Of a stretch of 64,000 nt of DNA, positions 1 to 10,168 are shown piece by piece. The notes under the pieces are model-generated. The model was not told where the DNA came from, did not search any database, and saw nothing but the letters and a program-made list of their open reading frames with translations. Position 1 is the stretch's first letter, and each line of letters starts with the position of its first letter. The position numbers and the translations under genes were made by a program. The stretch comes from Azolla caroliniana (taxonomy: Eukaryota; Polypodiophyta): NCBI GenBank assembly GCA_043228905.1, contig JBHGNT010000008.1, positions 20,026,001 through 20,090,000 on the forward strand, in the 5' to 3' direction.

Positions 1-1815
1 TTATCGCGCAAGGGCGCCGTGAAGGGAGGATGTTTATCCTCGACACCAATCAAGCTGGAACAACGTTGTTCGCTAGAGGACAGAAGGTCGAGTCGGACAT
101 CGATCTATGGCACAAGCGGTTCGGCCAAGTTAACTTCCCATGGCAAATGCAGACGAAGAACATTGTTTTCAACTTGACGAAATTTCGGGGCCGTAATGGC
201 CAAGTCTGCGAAGCCTGCCAATTCGGGAAGCAACACTGACTTCCATTCCCCAATGAGCGTAATCGTAGTTGATATCCGTTGGATTTGATCCATTCAGATA
301 TGTGGGGACCGGCATAGAATCTGAGTCTCGGTGGAAGCCGTTACTTCGTAACCTTCATCGATGACGTCACTCGACATACCTGGGCATGCTTAATCGTGAA
401 AAAGAGCAAAGTCTTTGTGTGGTTCTTGAAGGTGAAAAACCTTGCGAAAAGGGAAACAGGGTGTAGGATCAAGTGCCTCCGGTCCGATGGCGGGACAAAG
501 TACTTCTCCGTCCAATTCACGAGTTATCTATAGAAGGAGGGAATTTGACGCGAATTCTCATGTAGATATACGCCGGAGCAGAACGGCGGAGTCGAGCAGA
601 AGAATCGGATGATCGAAGAAGCCACTAGGGCAATGCTTGAAGAGAAGCATATGGCGAAGTTTTACTGGGCTGAAGCCATAAGGACGACTTTTTATTTGCA
701 GAATTAGACTTCTGCTAATGGAGGAGTGTCGCCACATGAGTTATATTTCGGAAAAAAGCTGAACTTTGCACACTTGAGTATTTTCGGCAACATTGCATAT
801 GTGCATGTGCCGAAGGAGAAGAGGAGGAAGTTGGACGTCAAAGCCGAGAAGTGTATCTTGGTCGGCTATTCAAACGAGCAGAAGGGGTATAAGTGCTATA
901 ACCCCTAGACAAAGGAAGTTCACGTAAGTCGAGATGTCGTGTTCGACAAGTTTTTTATTTGCAGAATTAGACTTCTGCTAATGGAGGAGTGTCGCCACAT
1001 GAGTTATATTTCGGAAAAAAGCTGAACTTTGCACACTTGAGTATTTTCGGCAACATTGCATATGTGCATGTGCCGAAGGAGAAGAGGAGGAAGTTGGACG
1101 TCAAAGCCGAGAAGTGTATCTTGGTCGGCTATTCAAACGAGCAGAAGGGGTATAAGTGCTATAACCCCTAGACAAAGGAAGTTCACGTAAGTCGAGATGT
1201 CGTGTTCGACAAGTCCGCTTCGTGGTACTTACCTTCACCTCCAATACCTCATGATTCCATTCTGAATTTTGAAGAAGAGGTCAGCGAGGCAGAGATGCTT
1301 CTGCCTGATGAGGATATCGAAGCTCTAACAGAGAATCCGATCTCATTTCGGCTAAGTGGGCCGAATGAGGGGTTGGGTCGAGATGGCCAACCAAATGAAG
1401 AGGCGACGAGTTGTGGAGACTCGGTCGTGTTGTCCCCGCATAAACAACCGAGGAAACGTTTTAAGTGTAAAGGAAAAGGGAAGAAGAAAATGTTCGAATA
1501 CTATTTCGGCAGTGCCGAGTCAAACTAGACCGAGTCAGATTTCGAACCAATCGAAAAGGAATCTCCATGGAAGAAATCGGCCGCGTAAAGTCTCAACTTG
1601 CGGCATTGTTCGAAATGAAGGATCTTGGCGACCTTCATTACTTCCTCGAGATCGAAGTGATCCGTTCCCCTGAAGGCATATTGATGAGTCAACGTCATTA
1701 TGCGCTGAATATGCTCTTCAAGTTCGGGATGGTAGATTGTAAGCCCATCTTGACCCCTCTAGATAGAAACGTAAAGCTTCGCTGAGATTCGGGAAAGGTG
1801 TGCGACCCGACATGG
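1..1815 (+). pseudogene. Copia-1 pol remnant: pre-integrase, integrase, connection and start of RT
   Basis: This is the left part of a Ty1/copia polyprotein that enters the window already truncated. About 30-239 reads as the GAG-pre-integrase zinc region, with an LWHKRFG-type motif and a later CEACQFGK motif. About 300-1200 carries integrase core and C-terminal sequence in several frames broken by stops, including the MSPHELYFGKK segment. About 1202-1560 is a charged, low-conservation linker. About 1567-1815 is RVT_2-type RT (DLGDLHYFLEIEV, then LTPLDRN). The reading stops at a solo LTR and resumes at 3320 in the same homology (PTW, then RQIVGSLIY), so both halves are one element. It is non-functional. 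It resembles copia I at the far end of the window more than copia A or B. Confidence 0.9.
689..1214 (+). repeat. 263-bp tandem direct duplication inside Copia-1 integrase
   Basis: Bases 689-951 and 952-1214 appear identical, with a constant offset of 263 bp. Both copies encode the same 60-residue MSPHELYFGKK segment followed by the same stop. The rest of the element is heavily mutated, so an exact duplication is either recent or an assembly artefact. Confidence 0.9.
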
Positions 1816-2218
1816 TGTCGTGAAGATTTTCGGCAATGGTGTGAAAATCGCATAAAACATACGAAATCAAGTATGAATAATATAAAACAATAATAGTAAA
1901 AATACTATTTTAATATCTTGGTACAAAAAGATGGAGGTCTTCAAGAGCTTTCGAATGCACTTTACTACATAACAAGCGGACATGTAAATCTCAAGTTATG
2001 TGGGTAGGAAGTTTGCAAAGGAAAAGAGAAAGATAAAACTGTGAGATATCCCACATAGATAGGACAAATAAGGATCCCACCTTATATAAGGCAGAGCAAA
2101 AGTTATTGTCTTTGTGTCTATGTGTGGAGCATAGAGAGTTCAAGGTGACTTGACCTAAGTTAATTGGATGAGTGGGTGTGGGCTAGCTACTTGTAAAAGT
2201 TTTTGACCAACCAAAACC

Positions 2219-2690
2219 GGCGGCAACTGGTGATGGAGCCGGTGAATCGACGACGGAGCCGGTAAGCTGGCGGCGACCGGCCGGTTACCGGCAAGCAACT
2301 CGGGATGCGAACCGAACCGGATTGGGACAGACCAAACAGATGCAAAATCGGCGGCAACTGGTGACGGAGCCGGTAAGCTGCAAGTGACCGGCCAGTTACT
2401 AGCAAGCAACTCGGGATGCGAATCGAACTGGATTGGGACGGACCAAACGGATGCAAAATCGGCGGCAACTGGTGACGGAGCCGGTAAGCTGGCGGCGACC
2501 GGCCGGTTACCGGCAAACAACTCGGGATGCGAACCGAACCGGATTGGGACGGACCAAACGGATGCAAAATCGGCGGCAACTGGTGATGGAGCCGGTGAGC
2601 TGACGGCGACCGGCCGGTTACCGGCAAGCAACTCGAGATGCGAACCGAACCGGATTGGGATGCGGATTGGGCCGGACCAAACGTATGCAA
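2219..2690 (+). repeat. 111-bp minisatellite, about four units
   Basis: Units beginning GGCGGCAACTGGTGA recur at about 2219, 2350, 2461 and 2572. The last three spacings are 111 bp; the first unit is about 20 bp longer because of an internal partial duplication. Because 111 is divisible by three, long open frames with a 37-residue period appear on both strands. I regard those as by-products, not genes. Units differ at several positions, so the array is not very recent. Confidence 0.9.
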
Positions 2691-2796
2691 ATCCGACGGA
2701 TCAATCGGGTTAGTTGATCGCGATGCATGGTGTCTTAAAGATATTTGGTTCAATAGCCTAATAGTATTTTGTGCATAAAAGAAAAAGATGTAAGCA

Positions 2797-2850
2797 AGAC
2801 TCGAACTAAACGCCTCCAAGATAGGAAGGAGTAGGCTTACCATTAAGCCA
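2797..2850 (-). other. Antisense tRNA-like A box and B box in LTR S1
   Basis: Read on the minus strand, TGGCTTAATGG (2850-2840) matches a tRNA A box and AGTTCGAGTCT (2807-2797) a B box. Their starts are 43 bases apart, close to the 44 of a canonical tRNA. The D arm can pair perfectly (GCTT-AATGGT-AAGC). The strand is opposite to the LTR orientation. Confidence 0.65.
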
Positions 2851-2929
2851 AACCATTTCTTTAGGGATTATATTTTTATCATTATAGCTTTACATGTAAA
2901 TTCTTATGTGTGAGAGCTTAGATGATGAC

Positions 2930-3012
2930 ATGGCAAGCATGCATTTCATGCATTTCGTGCATGTCTTGCACCGTCACATGCACCATATGCATGGGGGCAT
3001 CTATAAAAGAGT
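2930..3012 (+). promoter_or_regulatory. CATGCA (RY) cluster and TATA box of LTR S1
   Basis: Several CATGCA/TGCATG motifs lie between about 2938 and 2996. CTATAAAAGA, a good plant TATA box, follows at 3001-3010. RY motifs are binding sites of B3-domain transcription factors in plants. The arrangement matches the F and D LTRs. Confidence 0.6.
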
Positions 3013-3266
3013 GGAGGAATCAAGAAAAAGGGGAGTTCTTTATTATCAAGGGAGCTTTGTACTTTATATCAAAATTAATATTAAGAAGAAAATTGGTTAT
3101 CCAATTGATGTATTAATCTTGTTCTTCAAATCTAAAGTCAAGAGTTCAATCTAATCTCTCTCAATCTAAAGTCAAGCATTCTATTTTATCTCAATCTCTC
3201 TCTCTCAATCTATCTTAAATCCTTTCTCGCTAAAGCTAGTGCATACTTCGAGTCCTTCCGGTCTAG

Positions 3267-3815
3267 AACCCCAGCGGTTTCGCCTCACGATCCGCGCGTA
3301 GTGACGGATCTTCACGACAACGGTTTCGACAGATTGTTGGAAGCCTCATCTACTAGATGATCACTCGGCCGGACCTCAACTATCCTGTCGGAATGATCAG
3401 ACAATTTATGTCGCAGTCCACGGCCGAACACCTTCAGTGTGCGCAAAGGATATTACGATATGTCAACGGCACGAAAGACATGGCGTTGTTGTATCGTGTA
3501 AATGTAGCCGAGCAATTAGTCAGCTAAACCCTAAACCCTAAACCCCGGCGGTTCCGCCTCACGATCCGCGTGTAGTGACGGATCTTCATGACAACGGTTT
3601 CGACAAATTGTTGGAAGCCTCATCTACTAGACAATCACTCGGCCGGACCTCAATTATCCGGTCGGAATGATCAGACAATTTATGTCGCAGTCCACGGCCG
3701 AACACCTTCAATGTGCGCAAAGGATATTACGATATGTCAGCGGCACGAAAGACATGGCGTTGTTGTATCGTGTAGACGTAGTTGAGCAATTAGTTAGCTA
3801 GACGGATGCCGATTG
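3267..3815 (+). repeat. 274-bp tandem duplication with a telomere-type junction
   Basis: Bases from 3267 (AACCCC) and from 3541 (AACCCC) run parallel at an offset of 274 bp. They cover the last about 50 bp of LTR S1 plus the adjacent Copia-1 RT to RNase H linker. The copies differ at roughly ten or more positions. The junction carries almost three AAACCCT units (about 3525-3545), the plant telomere repeat. Confidence 0.85.
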
Positions 3816-4282
3816 GGCTGGAAATGCCCACTATTGTAGATCCACATCCGGATAGGCATTCTCATTGGGAAGTGCGGTGATATCGTGGAGTAGTATGAAG
3901 CAGCCGACAATAGCACTATTTTACACAAAGGCCGAATATCGAGGGGCGACAATCACTACATGCGAAGTCATTTGGCTGAAATAGTTATTAGAGGATCTGC
4001 ACATAGAGGTGTCCGATCCAACGACGATCTACTGCGACAACCTCAGCAACATCCACCTTTGCGAAAAACCCTGTATTCCACGCTCGAACCAAGCACATTG
4101 AGGTGCATTACCATTTTGTCCGTGAGCGTGTCCTTTCTGGTGAAGTCGAACTAGCGTATGTTTCGACGGGTAGGTAGATTGCCGACATCTTCACCAAGCG
4201 CCTTGGTCTTGACAAGTCACGACATTTCTCAGTTGAGCTGGGTTTGCGACAGCTCGACATGCTGAACTTGAGGGGGAGACAG
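3320..4282 (+). pseudogene. Copia-1 pol remnant: end of RT and RNase H
   Basis: The reading resumes with RQIVGSLIY and ITRPDLNYPVGMIRQFMS, the conserved end of copia RT. RNase H follows: DADWAGN (about 3805), a KAEYRGA motif, CDNLSNIHL and a FTKRLGLDK-like tail near 4190. Premature stops and frameshifts are frequent. The coding end is followed by TTGAGGGGGAG at about 4271-4281, a typical polypurine tract. The RT/RH boundary is partly present twice because of the 274-bp duplication. Confidence 0.85.
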
Positions 4283-4794
4283 GAATAGGAACATGAGTGT
4301 GAAAGGAGTGGTACTAACCGTGATGCCAAATTGGATGAAGAATTTGATTTCGGGCCGGTTGAAGAAGCCGAAGAAGAAAATAGGGGCCGTATTCACAAGG
4401 AAGAGCCGAAGACAACCAAATAAAGGGGAAACAAAGCCAAGAAAGGCGTAAAGGCCAAGACTAAGACATGGTCGGACGTAGTTAAGGGTTTGAAGACAGA
4501 AGACGAATTGGAGACAACCAATTCGGGTGAAAGCGGGAATGAATCAGAAATGTTCGATTCGGATACGCCGAGTCAACTGAGGGTCAAGCGGAGAAAAGGG
4601 TAGCGAAAGAGGCGCCAACACCCCGACAGCAAGGGAGCTGAGAAAGGCCGCATGAGCAGACAAGCCGACCGAAAGGGTCGAAGCGCATGGAATCGAACGG
4701 GGGTTGAGGAGCGTGAGTGAGGTGTGAAGCCAGGAGGGGCCGGAGCGAAGATCCGGAATAGCATATGGAACCTCAAATTGAGCTTGAGGGGGAG
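4283..4794 (+). other. Extra segment between two polypurine tracts of Copia-1
   Basis: A second TTGAGGGGGAG occurs at 4784-4794, just before the LTR. The 500 bp between the two tracts would encode a Glu/Lys-rich peptide with few stops (for example KTWSDVVKGL and TPSQLRVKRRKG). I do not recognise it. It could be an extra 3' open frame of the element, a duplicated linker, or a captured segment. No domain is assigned. Confidence 0.4.
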
Positions 4795-5186
4795 TGTTGA
4801 GAGACGAGCTCAACATTGGGTGTGTAAACGGGTGCATAACCCAGTGCGTAGACTAGGTGCGTAAAACCGTACGCAAAATATGGCCATAGTGGTATGTGAA
4901 CGGAGAGGCTGTTAGAATGTTATTCCTCGTAAGGAATAATTTTGGGGGTAAGTGTAGGATGCTCATTTATGAGCGGTCAGGTACTGTAAGTACTTGTGTT
5001 AGCCCAATAGTCAAGGCCTGTATAAAAAGGTGCTCACTTAGCACGAAGAATGTACAGAGAACATACAGAGAATTATTTTTGAATATAGTTACGTTTTCTG
5101 CTCTCTCTCCCTCCCTTTCCTTCTCTATGATTTCTGTGTTTTATCGAATTGTCATAATTCCAAACCGTGTACTCAGTGTCTTACGC
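4795..5186 (+). mobile_element. Copia-1 3' LTR
   Basis: It starts TGTTGAGAGACGAGCTC directly after a polypurine tract. A TATA-like CTGTATAAAAAGG lies near 5020, followed by a pyrimidine-rich stretch. The exact 3' end is uncertain because no 5' LTR is in the window and another copia fragment follows at about 5187. Confidence 0.6.
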
Positions 5187-6005
5187 ATAATGGAAAGGGT
5201 AAGAAGCATGTTGTCAGATACAAAATTGTCGAAGTCGTATTGGGTTGAGGCAATGTTATAAACAGGTCTCCCTCAGTGCCTCTAAAGCGTAATGTCCCAC
5301 AAAGGGCATGGACAGGAAGAAGTGTGTCTTACCAACATTTAAGGGTGTTCGGATGCTTAGCTTACATGCATGTTGCTAAAGATTAGAGGTCAAAGCTAGA
5401 CAACAATTCCAAGCCTTGCATATTCTTGGGGTACTCGGAAGATGAGTTCGGGTACAAGATGTGGGATCTTCTTGATAGGAAGGTGGTAAGGAGCCTTGAT
5501 GTTGTTTTCATGGAAGACAAGACGATTGAAGACTGGAGATAGCAAAAACCAGTGTCGTCTCCCCAGTCGACTACAGTTGTGGAGTCAGCACTAGTCGATC
5601 CCGCTTCCACACAACCAGTCAGCAGACAACAATCAGCTGATGAAGCCGAATTTGAGTTGGCTGACACACAACAGCAGGCTGATGCACATGAATTTGAGTA
5701 GGAAGATGAGCTAGTAGAAAAAACTGAATCTGAGTCGGTTGCTGAAGGAAGAAGATATCCTCTAAGAAGAAGGACGACCTCCTCTCGGTATCCAACCAAT
5801 CAATATGTTCTCTTGACGGATGAAAGGGAACCAGAATGCTATGATGAAGCCATGACTGATGTATACAAGGAGAGGTGGTACAGTTCCATGCAAGAGGAAA
5901 TGGATTCCTTGCATGAGAACCACACCTATGAGCTAATGGAGCTGCCTGATGGAAAGAAGGCACTTAGAAACAAATAGGTATACAAATCAAAGATTGGAGA
6001 AGATA
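5187..6005 (+). pseudogene. Copia-2 fragment: integrase end to start of RT
   Basis: This internal copia piece has no LTR. It begins at MERVRSMLSDTKLSKSYW (end of the integrase core). It continues through the PRVFGC-equivalent HLRVFGCLAYMHV, a YSEDEFGYKMW motif, an acidic linker (about 5550-5740), RRYPLRRR, and the RT start MQEEMDSLHENHTYELMELP and KKALRNK. At least six stops or frameshifts break it. It is the same superfamily branch as copia A and B but diverged. The reading ends near 6000 in AT-rich DNA. Confidence 0.85.
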
Positions 6006-7302
6006 ACAAATGGATCTTTCCATTTAAGGTATCATTCACTATTGCCTTTATTTATTTTCCTTCGTTTTGATCTAGTGTGCCCATTTTGTGATTTCCTTAG
6101 CTTTGTGAAATCTAGCTTTATTGCATTTGCCATCCCTTTAACATGTCACTATATCATGACATTGCCAATCTACAATTTGAGATTCTAATTCTCTCAATTA
6201 TATAAAAAACACTTCATAATAATTCAAAATCATAGTTAGAAAAATTAGGCTTAATTATGGAGAACAAATTTAAATCTAATATGATCATAATTAGAAAATG
6301 AATCTTGTGATTCAATCTAGCTATGGGCCCAATTTGGTTTGGTTTTTTGGCCTGAAACCAAACCAAACAACGTAAAAATTACCAAACCATTTAGAACCAA
6401 GCCATTTAAACCAAAGTGTTTATAAAGTCGGTGAAATAGAGCCGTTTAAACAAAACCATTTATAAAAAATTGGGAACCAAACAAAACCAAACCAAACCAA
6501 ACCATCATAAATCAAAACCAAACAAAACCATCTAATCCTAATAAATCGAAACTAAACCCACCCATTAAACCCAGAATCCATTTAAACCATTATGATATAA
6601 AATAATTTGTTAAACTATTAAGTTGAAATTCAAGCCATTAAATTGGAAATTATATTGTTAAACTAGATTGACATTGCTAAACCAAACTTTCTCATAAAAA
6701 ACCATAAAGTTAAACTAGATGTAGAGTGTTAAACCATAAAAATTATAATATCTCTCTCATTGAAAAAAAGAAACAAGAAATTAAACCATGTATATATTGT
6801 TAAACTAAATAATCACAAAGTATTTCCCTTTGAAAAAAATATGTCTTGAACTACTTTCATGTCTTGGATCTCGAATTACAACTTGCATTGTCATTCTTTT
6901 GTGAAGAAGTAACATGATTCCTATACGTGCAAAATACGTAAAATAATAACTTACTAGTAATAAAAAATTAAATAAAATTCAAATAAAAAACAAATGAATA
7001 AAAAGTATCCATTGGAAAAGGTATAATGGCTTCGTATATCTCCGGTTGCAACTTGTATTGTCTTTTTGTTGTGAAGAAGTAACATGATTCTTTTACGTAT
7101 AAAATACGTACAATAATTACTTATTAGTCATAAAAAATAATAATTAAAGAATCAAACTAAAAATAAAATAGTAAAAAGTATGCACACCTCGTAATATGTA
7201 ACCTATTACCACATCTTCATCAACAAGATCATCCAAATTAATTTTTAGTTCTTCATAAACTTCATGAAAATGATTTGTGATTAGACATTAGATTCTTGTA
7301 AA
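6006..7302. other. AT-rich non-coding stretch with AAACC-rich simple sequence
   Basis: No coding potential is visible. About 6335-6840 is rich in AAACCAAACC and AAACCATT words, a degenerate low-complexity tract. Open frames here are short and lack recognisable residues. Confidence 0.6.
6873..7190. repeat. 170-bp imperfect direct repeat
   Basis: GTGAAGAAGTAACATGATTC occurs at 6901 and again at 7071. The surrounding about 140 bp, including ACGT-AAAATACGTA words, align at an offset of 170 bp. The copies are clearly diverged. Confidence 0.75.
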
Positions 7303-7552
7303 ACTTCTATTCATGATCAAATACATATTTTGTCTTTGAATATGCACGAACGTAGTTTGCTCTTGTAATCAAAGGTCATTCTTGTGCTAAATTAGCCTCT
7401 TCAATAGGTATTGATGATATTGGTATAGTAAGGTAATTACATGCCATCCTATATAGTTGTGGCATTGCAAATTTATTATCATGCCACCATTGTAAAGGAT
7501 CCTTGTCCATGGCAGCTAAAGGAAGTCTTATGAAGTACTCAAATTTGATCAT
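7303..7552 (-). pseudogene. hAT transposase C-terminal (dimerisation) fragment
   Basis: The minus strand encodes a stretch typical of the hAT C-terminal dimerisation domain. It has YFIRLPLAAMDKDPLQWWH, then MPQLYRMACNYLTIPIS and SIPIEEANLA, and a stop inside the next segment. In complete hAT transposases this region drives dimer formation. Only this domain is recognisable; neither the catalytic core nor terminal inverted repeats can be placed. It is not obviously the same family as the hAT gene near 49-50 kb. Confidence 0.75.
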
Positions 7553-7914
7553 AAATAAGAAACAAGGCTTTTATTATTTACACCCATTAACCTCCAAAAT
7601 TTACTACTATTATCATTTGGATGCATTGTGGTTAAAGGTGGTTCGACATCACTCAAGAATGGACTCAATCATCCTTTCAACCAACTATTCTTCATCCTAG
7701 GTAAGTAGTAATTAACGACTCCATTGTAGATGATCCGACTTGGTAGGCCTTGGCGGGTTGCCAAATTACAATACCCTTAAGTGGATTGTTAAATTTAGTA
7801 CGTCGGTTCAAAGAAACCTTGGCAGCAATTGGGCCAAAAGATGAACTAATGACTGTGCCAATTAACTATACACATTCAAGTAAAGGACCGACAATACTGG
7901 ATGAGCAACATCAA
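7553..7914. other. Unassigned spacer
   Basis: I see no confident gene. The right part (from about 7700) may be decayed gypsy sequence upstream of the protease fragment that follows. Confidence 0.4.
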
Positions 7915-8150
7915 CAATAAAAGTGATTATTAATGGTAAGCAGATACTTGAAAGTCTAATAGATGGTAGGTTAGGTGTTAACGTCATAAGCAAAGGAACT
8001 TGTAATTGCCTTGAAATCCAAGATTGGAAGTTTGTCCATTCTGGCTTTGGATGGTTTACACAAGATCCATTCGACCACTCAGGGTTTGCCTTACGGCTTT
8101 GCAAGGAGTGCGGGCCGGTATACCGCTTGAATATGGAGCACGTCCACTCT
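7915..8150 (+). pseudogene. Gypsy aspartic protease (retropepsin) fragment
   Basis: The frame starting near 7915 gives VIINGKQILESLIDG and then GVNVISKGTCNCL, matching the plant gypsy retropepsin pattern around ESLIDGGSGVNVIS. The active-site glycines are partly replaced (DGRLG). After a one-base slip the adjacent frame gives CPFWLWM, the next conserved block. Retropepsins cleave the gag-pol precursor. No RT or LTR accompanies it, so it is an orphan fragment and inactive. Confidence 0.65.
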
Positions 8151-8151
8151 T

Positions 8152-8185
8152 GATAGCAATGGCCCCCCCTGAACCCATTGCTATC
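8152..8185. repeat. Perfect 11-bp hairpin beside the 5S-like sequence
   Basis: GATAGCAATGG (8152-8162) is the exact reverse complement of CCATTGCTATC (8175-8185), with a 12-base C-rich loop. On the minus strand it lies about 17 bases beyond the 3' side of the 5S-like segment. Confidence 0.85.
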
Positions 8186-8201
8186 GTAGATGTAACCAAG
8201 A

Positions 8202-8259
8202 CTTCCTAGGAGGTCACCCATCCCAGTACTGTTCTGGCTCACGCACGCTTAACTTGGAA
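8202..8259 (-). other. 5S rRNA-derived segment retaining the internal promoter
   Basis: The minus strand reads TTCCAAGTTAAGCGTGCGTG, then CAGTACTGGGATGGGTGACC and TCCTAGGAAG, closely following the 3' half of plant 5S rRNA. It spans the intragenic control region (A box, intermediate element, C box) that recruits TFIIIA and RNA polymerase III. The 5' half is absent, so this is not a functional 5S gene. Known carriers of 5S pieces in plants include Cassandra TRIM LTRs and 5S-derived SINEs. I cannot find matching LTRs or a tail here, so the carrier is undecided. Confidence 0.8.
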
Positions 8260-8536
8260 TGATTGAAGCATCCAAACAACCATAAAACTGATGGCATTTC
8301 CTCTTTAAGGCCTTTAAAAAGCATCCTTTCTCCCTTAGGAATACTGTTATCCATAAGCATAAAAACAAATCTTCCTTTACACCTACCATATTCAACCTTA
8401 GGTACTCTAAAAACTCCCCTAAATTAGGCATCCACTCGTTTTTACAAGACTTACATGATGACCTTTAGATTCCCAACCATAAGACATTCCTAAGCTTTTT
8501 ATATGTTGGACCAAGTCCAAATCACTCTATTCTCAT
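8260..8536. other. Unassigned spacer upstream of LINE-alpha
   Basis: No gene is seen. It may include part of the LINE-alpha 5' leader; the duplicated part of that leader starts at 8537. Confidence 0.4.
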
Positions 8537-8887
8537 CTAGTCCAAACTAAATATATTATATCCCAAAATCCCCATTAAAACATCACACTTATTGTTGCTA
8601 TCTATCTATTAGAACTAAATATAATAGATCCCCAAATCATCCATTCCCATCAAACTCATCAGGCTAGCCCTCTCTACATTCACTACTTCCTTAACTCCCA
8701 TATCCTCCTTTATACACATTCAAAACCCCTCTCTCCCTCATCCATCCCCACCACTCCCCTTCTCTCTTCTTTCATCTTCCCTTATATAACCCTCTCACAA
8801 TTCTGTATATGGTTTTTAGCATTGATGAGCTCATATAGAGCGAAACATGTTTGCCAAAACGACCTTTTTTTTACATAAATTGAAATT

Positions 8888-8941
<54 letters not shown>

Positions 8942-9213
8942 CTCCCCCACTATTCTCTTTTATACTATTCTTTAGGTACCATACTATTTAACCTAATTAT
9001 TCAACCACCGAAGGTTATACGCTCACACTCCTTGCTTAGGCCATAAGGCCCACAACTACTAAAGATTCGACATATCACATGGAGGTTCATTCACCGGAGA
9101 TAGGAACCCACAATGGATCTGCCTCGACAATGTTTGGGCAACCATCTAGTGAAGAGTTCCCTTAGCCCACGGAAATGACGTTTGCAACGATGGCATCCGC
9201 TACACCAACCCCT
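8537..9213 (+). mobile_element. LINE-alpha 5' leader and ORF1 start, left copy
   Basis: This 677-bp segment recurs at 15256-15932 at an offset of 6719 bp. It holds a pyrimidine-rich leader, a (CT)n tract at about 8892-8938, and the beginning of an ORF1-like frame (about 9130). It ends in CCCCT (9209-9213), the target site of copia A. In the right copy the frame continues across the solo LTR into 16573 onward, which identifies this segment as the LINE 5' part. One stop breaks the early frame. Confidence 0.7.
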
Positions 9214-9808
9214 TGTTGGGAGACAGGTCCCTCCGGATGGGAAGGAAGAAGAACAGTGCTGACAGAACCGGATGAGGAGTACTTGGCTACGGAGAGCCGG
9301 ATGGTGCAGACCTGGTGAGGAGTGCTCATTGGATGAAGAGACATATTCGTAAATATGTTTCTGAGAGTCCATCATGGCTATATTTGTAAATAGCCGAAAA
9401 GTCATATTAGTATAAATATGAGTTAGGGCAAACTTTTAGTGCAGTAGTTGTCATTCTTGTTTGCGCAAGATCAGAGCACGTAACAGTGTACAGAGAGAGA
9501 GAGAGAGAGAGAGAGGAAGAGGTCGTTGCCTCTGTTGTAACCGCCGCCAGTGGCGAAGGTCGTGAGCGCGAGGTCGTTGGCTCCGTGAGCTCATTGTTGT
9601 AATTATTGTGACATAGTGATAGTTAGTAGTCAGTGGACTGCCGTGGTTTTTCCCTCTCAGGGTTTTCCGTAAATATGTTTCTGAGAGTCCATCATGGCTA
9701 TATTTGTAAATAGCCGAAAAGTCATATTAGTATAAATATGAGTTAGGGCAAACTTTTAGTGCAGTAGTTGTCATTCTTGTTTGCGCAAGATCAGAGCACG
9801 TAACAGTG

Positions 9809-9864
<56 letters not shown>

Positions 9865-10139
9865 GAGGTCGTTGCCTCTGTTGTAACCGCCGCCAGTGGC
9901 GAAGGTCGTGAGCGCGAGGTCGTTGCCTCCGTGAGCTCATTGTTGTAATTATTGTGACATAGTGATAGTTAGTAGTCAGTGGACTGCCGTGGTTTTTCCC
10001 TCTCAGGGTTTTCCACGTTAAACATCCTGTGTACTCTTCTCTCCATTGTGTCGTGTTTTCATTTCCCGTTTTTTCTGTGTATGATTCTAAGCTCGGTTGT
10101 GGCCGAGCGTTGCGTATAGGGAGCGTGCAGTTCCTGACA
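9214..10139 (+). mobile_element. Copia A 5' LTR with internal duplication
   Basis: It begins TGTTGGGAGACAGG after target site CCCCT and ends CTGACA two bases before the primer site. Bases 9348-9667 and 9668-10005 are an internal tandem duplication with unequal (GA)n tracts. It has one copy of a 54-bp repeat unit that occurs three times in the second LTR. Near 9376 is the palindrome-like GGCTATATTTGTAAATAGCC, then TATAAATATG. Near 10090-10108 is the hairpin GCTCGG-TTGTGG-CCGAGC. Confidence 0.9.
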
Positions 10140-10141
10140 AG

Positions 10142-10153
10142 TGGTATTAGAGC
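10142..10153 (+). other. Copia A primer binding site
   Basis: TGGTATTAGAGC differs by one base from the canonical TGGTATCAGAGC that pairs with the 3' end of initiator-Met tRNA. It lies two bases after the LTR. Confidence 0.85.
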
Positions 10154-10168
10154 GAAACGACACAGAAA

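Larger units (their letters stand above)
1816..3319 (+). mobile_element. Solo LTR S1 of the TGTCGTG gypsy lineage
   Basis: The segment starts TGTCGTGAAG and ends CTTCACGACA, so its ten terminal bases are perfect inverted repeats. It interrupts Copia-1 exactly between the codons for PTW and FRQIVG. The flanks are ATGG (1812-1815) and ACGG (3320-3323), a 4-bp target duplication with one mismatch, comparable to the 4-bp ACGC duplication of gypsy F. Its 3' end, near 3265-3319, resembles the reverse complement of the gypsy D LTR edge (the CCCCAGCGGTT region). It contains a minisatellite, an antisense tRNA-like pair, CATGCA motifs and a TATA box, in the same order as in the LTRs of F and D. At about 1.5 kb it is long for an LTR. 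Confidence 0.8.

Noticed and set aside
2155-2843. Long minus-strand frames with a 37-residue repeat
   Set aside because: They are the reading of a 111-bp minisatellite; both strands are open because the period is divisible by three, and no start or domain context exists.
8892-8938. Possible regulatory element at the (CT)n tract
   Set aside because: Simple repeat of the LINE leader; a GAGA-type role cannot be supported from sequence alone.
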